From Rosellinia necatrix (taxonomy: Eukaryota; Ascomycota; Sordariomycetes; Xylariales; Xylariaceae), in the NCBI GenBank assembly GCA_021209875.1, contig JAGYVD010000002.1, positions 5,208,001 through 5,272,000 of the forward strand: DNA of 64,000 nucleotides, read 5' to 3'. Below the pieces are notes generated by a model that made no database searches, was not told where the DNA came from, and worked only from the letters and a program-made list of their open reading frames with translations. This document shows positions 11,403-23,000 of the stretch, in pieces (the first letter of the stretch is position 1; the number at the start of each line of letters is the position of its first letter). The position numbers were made by a program, and so were the translations under genes.

Positions 11403-12566
11403 ATGGCTAGCCGATCTTTGCGGACGCTTCTCTTCGTCTCTCTTCAGTTTCTCGGTCAGGTCGCCGGCCTGGAGGAAGTCAGCGACGGGCAATGTGATTG
11501 CTACTTGACCAACGCTACCAGCAAAAACTACTTCACGACGCACAACTTCTTCGACTTCCGAGACCTTGAGCAATACGCGAGAGTACCTCGCCCCATCGAG
11601 GATCCGGATGACAGCAGCGCCGCCGATGAGACGAGCCAATACTTTCTCGATGCCAACTGGACTAATGTCTGGGGTATCCAGAGCTGGAACAACAGCGAGA
11701 CGGTGGACTCGGGCGATGTGCCCGTCCTCCTAGTCAACTCTCCCAACAACATTTACATCGAAAAGAATGGAGATGAGAATCCCTCGTCCAACACCTTCAT
11801 GACCATGAGGACGATGAGATATAAGGACTTCCAGTCGGCGGCTGAGTTCGAGTCGATTTCGAAAGCGTACCACTTCCTGTCGGTCCGAATGTACGCTAGG
11901 ACGATCGGTGCACCCGGCGCAGTGACAGCCATGTTCACATACAGGGACTCGGATGATCCCACGCAACTCAATGCTGTTCAAGAGTCCGACTTAGAGATTC
12001 GGACTATGGACCCCAAGGATAAAGTGCAGTACACGAACCAACCATCGTATGCGAAAGGTTATGACGTCCCGGAAGCTACTAAAAACGCGACGACCCCTGT
12101 ACAGGCGGACTGGACACAGTGGTCTGTTCATCGGATGGATTGGACGCCAAAGGATACCACTTGGTATATTGACGGTTCCCAGGTCGCGTCGATCGCCTTC
12201 CAAGTACCGCGTGACCCAAGCCAGGTCATATTCAATGCATGGTCAGACGGTGGCGAGTGGTCAGGGAATATGACCACCGGCAGCGAAGCCTATCTCCAAA
12301 TCCAATGGATTGAGATGGTTTACAATTCAACGGGAAATGAGAAGACAACTGATAAGCGTGACGAGACCACCTCTGCTTTGTCACTGTCGAACGTAAAGAG
12401 GGACGGTGACGAGCGCTGCCACAATATCTGCAGTATCGACGATACTCCAACAACCGGAACGCCGGTATTGCTTCAAGGCGCCGCCTCTAGGATATCAGAC
12501 CACATATTGGGTCTCGGCGTGGCTTATATCTGGATACCTCTATTATTAGCAACATTTCTAGTTTAG
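11403..12566 (+). CDS. Secreted GH16-type beta-glucanase/transglycosidase-like protein, GPI-anchor candidate
   Basis: Intronless, 387 aa. Residues 1-22 form a signal peptide (hydrophobic core LLFVSLQFLG). The central part fits glycoside hydrolase family 16: the catalytic ExDxE motif appears as ESDLE at about 194-198, followed by WTQWSVHRMDWTPKDTTWYIDG and FNAWSDGGEWSG, typical of the beta-jelly-roll core. GH16 enzymes cut or transfer beta-1,3/1,4-glucans in cell walls; the exact substrate cannot be read from sequence. There are many N-X-S/T sequons (NAT, NWT, NNS, NMT, NST). The C-terminus has a Ser-rich stretch and a final hydrophobic segment (LGLGVAYIWIPLLLATFLV), as in GPI-anchored wall enzymes. 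Two dibasic KR sites at about 318 and 331 may be processed. The start is the first ATG after the pyrimidine tract. Confidence 0.82.
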   Translation: MASRSLRTLLFVSLQFLGQVAGLEEVSDGQCDCYLTNATSKNYFTTHNFFDFRDLEQYARVPRPIEDPDDSSAADETSQYFLDANWTNVWGIQSWNNSETVDSGDVPVLLVNSPNNIYIEKNGDENPSSNTFMTMRTMRYKDFQSAAEFESISKAYHFLSVRMYARTIGAPGAVTAMFTYRDSDDPTQLNAVQESDLEIRTMDPKDKVQYTNQPSYAKGYDVPEATKNATTPVQADWTQWSVHRMDWTPKDTTWYIDGSQVASIAFQVPRDPSQVIFNAWSDGGEWSGNMTTGSEAYLQIQWIEMVYNSTGNEKTTDKRDETTSALSLSNVKRDGDERCHNICSIDDTPTTGTPVLLQGAASRISDHILGLGVAYIWIPLLLATFLV

Positions 12567-14004
12567 GGGCGAGATGTTGAGTTTGCGGTGGTTAAATATG
12601 TTAAGATAGCACAAATCTCCCAAGGATATATAAGGCCAGAACAAATAATATCAGCCAGGCCAATGTATTTAACGAGTTTGAGGAGCCAAAGGCTCATATC
12701 GAATACCATTTCCAAGTTTCTCTAATTCTCCGACCTGTTCCCACTTGTCGCTCAGGCTCAATAAGCCCCCATCCACGGCAAAAAGTCTGGGCGTCCATAA
12801 TTGAGCGTTGGTCTGAACTGGATACGCACTGATATCTCACCCACACATAGTTCTCAGCGCAAGACTTACTATATTATCGATTTATGTAGCACACTACTTT
12901 CGTTCGTCACTATTAGATCAATAAGATTCTAGATTGGTGGTAATATTGTTGTTCGTCACAGCCCGCATACAAGTAGGCAGAGATCTTGCGCGAGTGCCGC
13001 AAAGTTGGCCCGCGATATATTTATATAATTGGCAACCGGCGGATCGCAAACGAAAGACCATGCATGCGCCATCAAAACGCCATCCCCCGAGCTGGCGTCT
13101 CCTGTCTGCACGGCCCCTATATGGCTTGTGCATCTCAACCCCAAGTCTGCAGCCGAAACACTACCTCGATCAACAATGCAGCCTAGAGCTGGCCTGCAGC
13201 GAGGTGATATTCTGGCAGGTGATTTTTACGCGAACTGGCACATACATACATAATTCGCCAATCATTATAAATATCCGATCGGCCTGCATCTCGACCACGT
13301 CTCTTCCCAATTAACCTCGTCGTTGGTACTCGGGACGCCACGGCGGCTATACCTGACATGTTGGAGTCAAATAAATAACAACATGGCAAGCCGGCCCGAC
13401 GAAGCGCGGTGCCCTTGCTCTCGTTTTCAGCCGCCTAATCATTCATCTCCGTCTCTGCTTCGAACCGTTCGTTCTACATCTCAGTCCGACTAACGACGGG
13501 CCGCAGAAAATCTCTATTCACAGGGCGAAAATAGGCAGCGGTAGCTATTCCAATTGCTGAAGTTATTTTTAGCAACACAACTTGCGACCTACTGCGCGAA
13601 TTCAATCTTAGCAATTCGGGCCAACAACAAGAGCAAGCTAGAATGGGCTAATCACGCGAAGATACAGAGCACATCTAGTTGTCAGGTGGACTATAGCCCT
13701 CGAGCGAAAATTTTTAATCGACTTTTGGGACTTGGGTCGCTTGATGATCGAAGCAGATTCATTGAAGCGATGGCGAAGCGTGAGGACAATAGGTCAGTCG
13801 TTAGAAGTTCTTTCGATGGTGACTGGACTACAATGAAGTCCTTGGACGATACCTAACTCGCAAGAACCTCAAAGCAACTGAAATACGACCATATCCTCTG
13901 TGTCAAATTTTCTAGACCTGTTATCATAACGGCAGCCTCCTCTTGTATTCGGAAGTCTATCGCTCGTCACATGGAATTTCAAATTCCCACCTCTAAACTC
14001 TAGT
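12567..14004. other. Intergenic DNA, no supported gene
   Basis: About 1.4 kb with several short overlapping ORFs on both strands, none with a recognisable domain. An ORF at 13554-13856 (100 aa, with RFIEAMAKRED) is the most protein-like. It could be a further relic of the decayed gene immediately downstream, but I cannot align it. Confidence 0.5.
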
Positions 14005-14795
14005 CTTGGTTCGACGTGGTCACTGATCGATGGCCCACTACCCAAGGTGAAACGATCAACCCGACCGGTCGAGTTTTCCCTCGACGAATTATACCTTGGG
14101 ATGCATTTCCTACGAAACAAGAGGGGATATGGGATCAATTATCCACAAGTCTCCAGTCCTCCTCCGAACGGTCATTTCCTTCACAACACCAGAGGGAATA
14201 CGTTATGTCCTTGACCGAGCCTCTGAGCAGTGAGGTTAGACTACGCGGCTTTACGCGCAATACGGTCGAGAACGCAGTCAAGAAGGACGTAAACGCCGAT
14301 CCAATATTGCGAAGAAATCTCGGTCTACAGGAGAATGTAACATTCGAGAGTCACACCCCATCTTGAGAACACTCGGGTTGATGCTAGCGAGTCCTTAGAA
14401 CAGTTGTTAGTAGACAACGAAGACCGGGAGTCAGTTACCGCCACCTCTAAGAGGGCAGATCGCCAAAGTCGACGGAAGAAGAAAGGAAAGGGCAATCTAG
14501 CGGATCAATTCTACATATACCGAATAGCAGACGGCCGAAATATCCCTCCGCTCGCAATTGAGAACAAGGCACCACACAAACTTGCGCGCGGAGCGGCAAG
14601 TTTATGCTTGTGGACTTCGAGCGCGCCAAGCTCTGTGGCAGTGAACCGCTCAGTCGGCTCAGCTCGCAGCACTAAAACCGAAGGAGGAAGCGTATGGAGC
14701 CTAGGAAGCAAACAGAACAGGGTTTCGAGACGGAACTGCAGTCTGCATTGAGGAATTTGTCTCGATTTATAGTAGGCAAAGAGCCACATAATTAA
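14005..14795 (+). pseudogene. Decayed member of a large Sordariomycete kinase-like family, internal deletion
   Basis: The fragment IIPWDAFPTKQEGIWDQL to LGLQENVTFESHTPS (14090-14363), then NLADQFYIYRIADGRNI with APHKLARG (14491-14594), follow the order of a multicopy family of fungal proteins that end in a protein-kinase-like fold. At about 14595 the sequence jumps to KFMLVDFERAKLCGSEPLS (from 14598), which resembles the extreme C-terminus of the same family, so most of the kinase-like middle is missing. Further damage: a stop and frame change near 14364, a frame change at the deletion junction, and an in-frame TAA at 14673-14675. The C-terminal piece then reads on to a stop at 14793-14795. 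Family assignment is from memory of the motifs; the breaks are seen directly. Confidence 0.7.
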
Positions 14796-15445
14796 ATGAG
14801 CGGGCCCATGAGATCACTGTTAATGAAATACTCACAATTATTATTGTGCTAACGATCATGATAATAATTCGATACCACTCTCGCCCAGAGCAGGGGCTGA
14901 GAAAAGTTCCTATTCACTATCCCATCCTTGGTCTTGGGGCTATATAACATTACGCTCATATAAATAACAGTTTCATTACATAGTCGTCCTCTGTCTCACC
15001 TTTAGCCTCTAGAAGAGCCCACCTCGAGAAATTGATTGTAACATGTGTCACCTCTCAAGAAACTTTGAGCCATTCAGCAAAATCTTCCGAGCGGATATTG
15101 TATCACGCTCCCCAACATCTGTTAATCCATTATAACTGTGTCGCGAAAGCACGTGAAAATATCCGCCCATCAAGCAGCTTTGAGGTTCCAGGATTCATCT
15201 CCCTGGCTCTGGTAGCTGCTCAGGAACGGGCCATAGTGGCCTGTGCCCTATTTCTTTATTTCTTTATTTTTTTTTTTTTTTTTTTTGGATCTAAGCTACC
15301 AAAAAAAAATACTAGTATTCTATAGCCTACCAGTTGTCGCTTAGAAGAACCCATCCTACCGGCGCTGGAGGGTGGAGATGAGCTGAAAGATAAAGGTGAT
15401 CTAGAAGATGAAGATGATTTGGAGGATGTATATGAACTAGATGAC

Positions 15446-15478
<33 letters not shown>

Positions 15479-15823
15479 CAGAAAGCTTATCCGGATGACG
15501 ACGATGAGCCGAAGGATGATGAAGGCTTCATCATGAAGCTACCGGGTGTGCTTGGTATAATATGATAGAGAGCTGGGTTACAGCGATCATGCGCAAGAGG
15601 AAATGTTAAAGGAGTCCCTAGGTTTTTTGGCTGTACTACCCAGTCAATGCAAATACACAATTCTCCAATAATAAAGTATAACTTATTACGATAGAATACG
15701 CATCCAAAAATGAAATATACAATAGAAACCCCGACATCAATCTGCAGCAGTAAGCCTCCGCCGACTAAACCCTCCACAGATCCTCTTCTCCTCCCTCTTC
15801 CCCTTCCCTTCCCCCTTCCCCCC
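14796..15823. other. Intergenic DNA with an acidic relic and homopolymer runs
   Basis: Contains a T-run at 15266-15287, an A-run at 15301-15309, and an open stretch 15334-15565 coding a strongly acidic sequence without an early ATG (LEDEDDLEDVYELDDD). This may be an orphan exon or relic of the neighbouring decayed gene. No intact gene seen. Confidence 0.45.
15439..15479 (+). repeat. GAT trinucleotide microsatellite
   Basis: About 13 GAT units, in a frame that would code poly-Asp inside the acidic open stretch. Confidence 0.9.
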
Positions 15824-16576
15824 TCAGTGCTTCGCCGCCAAGATCTTCTCCCAAACCCCGTCGTAGATGGCGGCGACCCTCGCGACGGCGGGCCGCTCGT
15901 GGAGGCGCCCGAGCCAGGCCGTGTAGTGGACCCACTCCCCGGTGTCGACGTCGGTGGCCATGAGCTTGCCCCTGCCGACGGACTTGAAGTACGGCAGGAA
16001 CATGAGGTCGGCGTAGGTGGCCCGGTCGCCGACGAGGAAGTCGGCGCCGGTGCGCGCGAGGTGGGCGTCGACGACGCCGATGACGCGCCGCACCTCGTTC
16101 GTGTACCGCTCCACCGCCGACGGCACCTTCTCGTGGTGGTGGTTCGTGAACCACCCCAGCTGCCCGAAGTACGGCCCCTGCCCGCTGACCTGGAAGTACT
16201 GCCAACTGCGCGTGTCGCTGCGCTCCTTGGGCGTCGTGTAGTGCAGCCTCGCCTCCTGGTCGTACTGCTCGATCAGGTAGTCGACGATGGCGCCGGACTG
16301 GGAGCGGCCGCTGTTAGTCGTGGTTTTGGTGGGATGTGGGGGACTTGGAATGCGGTCACTTACCTCCCAGATGGTCATGTCGTTGTTGTTGGGGTCGACT
16401 AGAGTGGGTACGCGACCGTTGGGGTTCAAGTTCGTATAGGGCTCCTTCTTGAGATCGGGCATGGGGAGTGACTCGAACTTCCAGGGAAGACCGAGCTCCT
16501 CGAGCACGAAGGCCACCTTGTAAGGGTTGGGCGCAGGGCCGGATGAGTATACGATGAGAGGCTGTAGGTTCGACAT
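15824..16576 (-). CDS. Glutathione S-transferase, Ure2-like
   Basis: Two exons, 16364-16576 and 15824-16297, with a 66-bp intron (GTAAGT donor, CCCAG acceptor), give 228 aa. The thioredoxin-fold half has LIVYSSGPAPNPYKVAFVLE, then NPNGRVPTLVDP, where the cis-Pro loop VP lies, and the join WESGAIVDYLIEQYD typical of Ure2p-type GSTs. The all-helical half has FQVSGQGPYFGQLGWF and TGADFLVGDRATYADLMFLP, the family's N-capping box region. It conjugates glutathione to electrophiles in the cytosol; the substrate is unknown. Length is normal. Exon 2 is almost purely G/C at third positions, exon 1 is mixed. It is divergent from a Zn2Cys6 regulator across 500 bp, so co-regulation is possible. Confidence 0.9.
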   Translation of the reverse strand: MSNLQPLIVYSSGPAPNPYKVAFVLEELGLPWKFESLPMPDLKKEPYTNLNPNGRVPTLVDPNNNDMTIWEVSDRIPSPPHPTKTTTNSGRSQSGAIVDYLIEQYDQEARLHYTTPKERSDTRSWQYFQVSGQGPYFGQLGWFTNHHHEKVPSAVERYTNEVRRVIGVVDAHLARTGADFLVGDRATYADLMFLPYFKSVGRGKLMATDVDTGEWVHYTAWLGRLHERPAVARVAAIYDGVWEKILAAKH

Positions 16577-17076
16577 AGTGTGCGTATCAAATACTTTGAG
16601 AGATTGCTGGTAAATTAAAAGAGCTGTAGGTGAAGAGTTGATGAGTGGTAGGTCAGTGGTCTGGAGAAGACGGCTATCTCACATATATATATATGTCAGT
16701 GTTATGAGTAGTTATACTTTTCTTTTCTTCTTCATCTTCCTAACGACCGAAATATGTCTCCTATTTCGAATGATTGTATAATCAACACAGTTGAGGTTGA
16801 TGTCTTGGTCAGCTACTGCTGTAATCCGGACCCGGACCATCAGGCCCGGACCTATTGCCAAGGAACGGCAGACCGGACAGAGACGCGGCATTCGGACCAG
16901 TCGGACCAAGATCGACTAAGCCTAAACAGGCAGACTATACTCCGAGGAGCTATTCCATCGTTCTCTAGATCACTCGTCCTCACTATTATTGTTCCTCTCG
17001 GCCTAAAAAAAAATAAACAACACCAAATAGTATACTACGCCCGATTGATTCATTATTTCCTGCCAAAGTTTACTCA
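16577..17076. promoter_or_regulatory. Divergent promoter region between GST and Zn2Cys6 factor
   Basis: 500 bp between two divergent starts. Contains a (TA)n tract (16684-16694) on the GST side. On the other side CCGGACC-type half sites recur (CCGGACCCGGACC at about 16827-16839, CCGGACC near 16847, CGGACCAGTCGGACC near 16893). Such spaced CGG/CCG triplets are what Zn2Cys6 dimers bind, so autoregulation is a fair guess. Confidence 0.4.
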
Positions 17077-19679
17077 ATGGCGAATGTTAGCCTCCGAGCT
17101 CATCACACCGAAGAGGATCCTACAGGTCCGCCTGTAAGTCCGTGGAGCTGCTTCTCCTGCCGGCGACGCAAGATTCGCTGCGACCGGAGGTACCCATGTT
17201 CTCACTGCGCGAAGGGCGACCTCGATTGCGGTTTCCCGGTCTCCGGGCGCACCCCCACGAGGAGACACGATCTCCCCTCCTTTACTTCCAAAAAGGAGAA
17301 GCAAGATAATCTTCTAGGCCGGTTGCGTAGGCTGGAAGGTTTCGTCGCGAAGTTAGGCACGCAACCGGAAATCAAGGAGGACGGACAAGTTCCCTCGCGC
17401 GACCGTGCCCGGACTCAGAACCTAGAGACGATGCCGAGCGGCGTATCACGCGGTGGGCCGGGTGGCGAACATAACCGGACGACCGCTACTGACCTAGCTC
17501 ATGTCACTCGAGAGCTAGGGACGCTCGTAACACACGATAATGAGAGCATTTACGTCGGGAATTGGCTATGGGGAGTCATTTGCGATGAGGTGTGTTGATA
17601 TAATCCAAACCGTCTTACTAGTGGATATGCCCTGACACCCTAGAAGGTTAAACATATCCGCCAAGCTGTTGAAGAGAACGGTATTGAACTAGAGCCGCTC
17701 GAAAAGAAGATACTTGGTCCCTCGATCCAAGGGGTGCCCTTCTTTTGGGGGGCTCCCGGGGTTGTGTCCGAGAACCTGCAGCCGTTGCCTTCACAAGTTT
17801 CTTACATCTGGGAGATATTCGTCGAGAATGTCGACCCCTTCATCAAAGTCCTACATGTCCCAACCGTCGCAAAGATAATCAAAGAAGCGAAAGGTAAATT
17901 AAATACCGAAAGAGTCGAGCTATTCTAGGCTTCTCTCGCTGTAGTTTCTTCTCAGCACTAGTTATATTATATGAGACACTACCCTTATTAATGGTGGTAT
18001 AGGCAAGTTCAGCTCGATGGCCCGCGGAATGGAAGCTTTGATGTTCGCCGTTTCTCTTGCCGCTGTTACTTCGCTCCGGGAAGAAGAGGTGAGCAGCTGC
18101 ATAAATGCCTTACTGCACCCTTCTCTCTAACATGAACATTCAGGTAGAAGATAACTTTGGTGAGGATAGACAAACTCTTCTCACCAGGCTAAGGCTTGGT
18201 ACAGAGCAAGCACTATCCCGGGCTGGAGTGCTGAACACTACTGATATCAGTACCGTTCAGGCATTTATCATATACTTGGATATCGTTAAACAAAGTGACG
18301 GACAGAGAGCTGTTTGGACACTGACCGGTTTGCTATTAAGGATAGCGGCGGGGATGGGATTACATCGGGACGGATCCCACTTTCCCAATGTTTCCCCATT
18401 CGATGCCGAGATTAGGCGACGGGTATGGTATCACATCTGCCTCCTTGACGGCCGCGTGGGAGATTGCCAGGTATTCAACATAGGGATAACGGAGAACTTG
18501 TTTGACACTAAACAACCCTCGAACCTGAACGACGCCGATATCACACCCGACATGGCCGCATTACCACCCTCAAACGATGGATACACCGACTCCACCTTCT
18601 GCATCATGAGGTGTAAAATGTGGCGCTTCGCGCGTGAATTCAGGACTTCCATCGCCATTGAACCCAACTCGAATAAAACCGTCGCGACGAACCAGCTAGA
18701 GTTACTTAGGAGGATGAGAAAATGCATGGCAAAGGACCTGAAACAGCACCTACGACCAAGAGAGAACCGGTTCCACCACTTGATATGGACGATGATAGCA
18801 GTAGAGCTGTCCAAGTTCGACCACATCATGCACGTGGCTAACAATTTCAAGTCACCGTTCGGGGAAGATGAATCTTGCAAGGCGTTCTCGTTAGCCGTAG
18901 CCAGCCTTGAGCACGTCTTTCAACTAGCGGAGGACCCGTTTACGACGCAATGGAGCTGGTACCTCCATAGCTGTGTCCAGTGGCATACAATGAGCACCAT
19001 ACTAGTCCGCTTATCAACGAGCCCTTGGGGTCCGGTGAGTGAGATGGCATGGAGCTTGGCGAAGAAGACGTTCGCGCATTTATCTGAGGGAACGTCCCGA
19101 GATCCGATGAGACAGCCATTACCGGACCTAATGACCTCCGTTGCGAAGCGCCGTGACACCCAGGTCGCCAAACTTCGCGCTAACCCCGCATGGACGGGGG
19201 ATCTGACCCGGATCGGAGCTCTGCCGGCGCTCATAACCCCACTCCGTGATTTCTCGGACGGCCAGGAGGCTTTCGACACGTGTGCAACCGAACAGCGTCT
19301 TGCTTTGGAGATGGACGTGGCAAATAAACATTCGGAGGCATCGGATATGAGCAGCATTGGTTCCAACCAAAGCTTTGGCGACAGTGAAAAGAAGGATCTG
19401 TGGATGGACTTGACCCCCTCTTCCCTTGGAACCGATGAATCCGAAGACGCATTCCGAGAGCCTCGAAATACACCTCCATACGATAACATAACGATGAATG
19501 AAAATCTAGAACAATTTTCAAGGTCAACTTCTGTCAATCTCAACTACGAAGCCTTGCTGCAAAATCAAGAACATTGGGACCAGAACGTCAACCCTCTTGT
19601 TGCGAGTAATGACGGGGGAATGGGATGGATACTGTGGGATGACACCTTTCTGGAGGAGAGCTTGGAACTTACCATGTAA
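17077..19679 (+). CDS. Zn2Cys6 fungal transcription factor
   Basis: Four exons (17077-17589, 17644-17893, 18003-18088, 18144-19679) give 794 aa; all junctions are GT-AG and in frame. The zinc cluster at about 25-53 has the spacing C-x2-C-x6-C-x5-C-x2-C-x6-C (CFSCRRRKIRCDRRYPC then SHCAKGDLDC). A short coiled-coil-like dimerisation segment follows (LLGRLRRLEGFVAKLG). The fungal_trans middle homology region begins near PFIKVLHVPTVAKII and includes AAGMGLHRDGSHF and FDAEIRRRVWYHICLLDGR. Zn2Cys6 proteins bind CGG triplets and control nearby or pathway genes. It is divergent from the GST and convergent with a second Zn2Cys6 gene. The target pathway is unknown. Confidence 0.9.
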
Positions 19680-20015
19680 TATTTAATTCGTTCTAAGAGT
19701 GTGCTGTAATGAATGAGTATCATAGGTAGTAAGGCAGGCGGGGGAAGAAAAACAGCTATTGATTTTCCCTTAAGATACAATCTAGGTTCAAATATCAGAT
19801 AATAAATGAGATCCCCGAGTGTGTAGCGCTTCGACTGATTTATACCTCATAATTTCCCAGCATGTATAATCTTTCTCCCACCTCCAAAACCCGGATACCA
19901 GCCGTAATCGTATCTGTTCAAAGAGAGTATATAGCAAAACTCCTCACTATAGTATAATTAAATCCGAAAGCCTCGATCATTATCATCGGTTGAAATCATG
20001 ACAAGCATTAGTCAG
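19680..20015. other. Convergent gap between two Zn2Cys6 genes
   Basis: 336 bp, AT-rich, shared 3' flank. Nothing else recognised. Confidence 0.6.
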
Positions 20016-23000
20016 TCATCTGAAGTCTGAAGGGTGGTACATGACACTTGGGCCTGCTTGGTGAACTTGGGAGTGGCCCAGACCGTAGGAGTTAAAGGTG
20101 CCTGTCTGATGTTGTATGGTGGCTGAAATGTTAGAACTATTTCGCCAACTGTCCCAAAGGCTGTCCAAATCAAATTCCGAATCGCCGCCTTCGACACCTT
20201 GTGTTATTCCAGCAGTCGGCGTGACCCCGCTGCTCATGGACAAACTTCCGTCCGGACTTGGCTGCTGCATACTATTAGAGGATAGAATAGGCATTGGCGA
20301 CATCGGGGGTGGTGCTGTAGCTATTAAAAGCGATTCGTCACTAAAAGTTGTTACAGGAACGGGAATCGCCTCGCGATTCCTTGGGCGGAAGAAATGTGCC
20401 ATTGGATCGAAGCCGCTGTTTTGAGAGAGTGTTGATAACACTGGAGGTTTCCGACCGGGCAGATATGGTCTTCGAGCTGTTGCCGCCCGCTGTTCATTTG
20501 CCCTGTAGAAACTCTCCACAATAAATGATACTCGCTCCGCTTGTTTATCGTTTTGGGAGCAGAATCTCAGGATCAATATAGAGCTATTAATGGATTTCTC
20601 AGCATCCGGGTTGTGATACAGTGATGCAAATTCATTGCTTAGCACAATTAGTGCAGCTGCAAAGACACAGTGTCTGCGCTCTATTATTAGCCGTCATCGC
20701 GAAAGCATCATGGAGACCACCCACATAACAAATGGATTGCATTGTGGCAAGTATTTGCCATCCAAAACGGCCTGCGTGAGGATAAGGATATGCTGCGATG
20801 CCTCTATGCAGGCTTGAGCGAAGGCCTCCATCTTATGGCTAGGGCGTAATGGCTTGGAATTGGTGCCTACTAAACCCGCTGCACTCTTGTTCAAAAGGCA
20901 AAGGAAGTACGGCCTCGTCAATAGCATTACGGAATGACAATGAAGAAGATTGACATGTAGAATTGCGATGCCTTCGGCAGCATCCATTGGCCCGGTGATG
21001 AGTCGTCTCCAATGAAGAGACAGTGGCAGCTCGCTGTTCCAAGTTTCTAGATGAGCTGCGATCTCTTGACCTACAGCTGTTGAGATCTTTCTTTTCGAAT
21101 AAACGCGTTTTAGAGTCATTCCTATAACCTGGCAAGTGTTGACTGCGGCTTCGAGGGCGGCTAGGTGTGTTTTTTCTGGGCACATGCTCATAGGGGAACC
21201 GGTAATGGTCCTCGGGGACTCCAAGGTGCTGCTAGAACAGTCCTCTTCGGCTATAGCAGTAGGCCTGCCCAGACATGCTGAAAGGAAACGGTCAAGGACA
21301 AACAGCGTTCTCCACAAGTTTTTGCGTTCTAGGCACTCCTCAGGTTGAAACACCTCCATGCTCTCTTCTCTATGAAGACCCAGAGCAAAAGCGGAGCGTA
21401 CCGCCATCCCTAGACGGTGGTATATATTAGAGGCACGTCTTGGCGAAAATGTGACCAGTATAGTAACGCAGAATATAACTTTCTAGGGGGTTCTCACCAT
21501 AATATGCATAAGATGCATTTCGCTTCGAAATTGCTAGCATATAAAGAGACATTAGAAGCAGAGCTTGTATAGACCAAAAGTCAGCATCTTCAAATCCGGT
21601 TACTGGATCAGCTAGACTCTTGGCACTACGAAAAAAAAATTCTGCCCGATCGGTCCTCTCAGATCGAAGTTTGTCGATTATTGCAGCCTCGTCACTGCCG
21701 GGAAAAGGAGCGGCCATGACCAAGCCAATAGCGAGTACCAAATACAGCAGGCAAAGGAGGGGTTGCGAAACACCAAGAGGATCCTTATAGTATTCGTCGA
21801 CTGAATTTAAAAAGGAGTGCTTGTTGAAGACTTCAATGAGTCCTGCGGTCTGAAACTATGATTAATATAGCCCCGCCGCGTTGAACGAGAACATACATTT
21901 GTAAAAAAGGAATGTATCAATATGTTAGCAGTTCGCTGGTCAGGCAAAATCCCAATGGGCCTCAAATCTTGGGGCAGAGCGATCGCATTTTCCATAATCA
22001 TATGTCGGCGGGGATCCATCGTGAATTCGGAGGGTCCAGATATATTTTCAACGATCATACGGATCCATTGTAGATAAGAAAGGGTGGCAGAATCGCCGAT
22101 GTAAACTATAGACTGTGTTAGTCTCTAGGAATATGTAGTAAAGTAAAAGTAAAATCACTCAATAAAAGCAACGATTATTACGAAGAATAAAGGATGCGCT
22201 AGGATGAATCGGCAAAAATTATCTATGTGCAAGATATTGTAAAAAGCTCCGAGAAGGATCGCACCATGGAAATTGACTTACGAAGCCTTCCCGTAGAATC
22301 CTGAAGCATTCGGTTCTGAGGGTAGACCTCGGCCTCGTCGGCAGCTGCGCTGGTATTGCTGAGCTTGGAACGACCATCAAATTCTCTGTCCGTCTCGCCT
22401 AGAAACTGACGGCTTATTCCGATCTGCCTGTGCTCATGTTTGACCATCATAGACCTGTCAATACCCATGTCCCCCGAATCAGTAAGCTGGTTCCACAACA
22501 TTAAGGACGAGCCGTTTCTCGTGATGCCTTGCCCGACCTCGATGGAAGGCTTTAAAATATCTGGCGGGCCACCGACATGACGGCGTTTGGCAGGCGGGCT
22601 ATCTTGTGAGCCGGAGTGATCTGAACCGCTAGGCGTATACTGGCAATCAAGTTGTCGTTTTGTACACGTATTGCATGGTCTCAACCCATTGCACTATTGA
22701 ATATCAGTTAGCTTTGTTAAGTGGAATTGCCTCCCATCATGCCATTTCTACCGTCATCTGCTCGAGCCGGCTTAAAACCAGTCAGACCGAACCGGCCCCA
22801 AGAAAACAAGATATAGCTATTCTCTCCAGCAAGATCCATGCTACTGATAAGAATGGGCATCTATGTGAGGGCACACATGGGTTCTTGCACTAATTATTTG
22901 GCAGACCAACCCTGGAGAATTCGATCGCAGGGAACAGGGGCGGTAGGAGATTGGGATGTGTACAAAAGAAATAGTTTTGCACAAAACGCAAAGTGAAAAA

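Noticed and set aside
15710..16402. 230-aa plus-strand ORF opposite the GST
   Set aside because: Antisense shadow caused by the extreme G/C third positions of GST exon 2.
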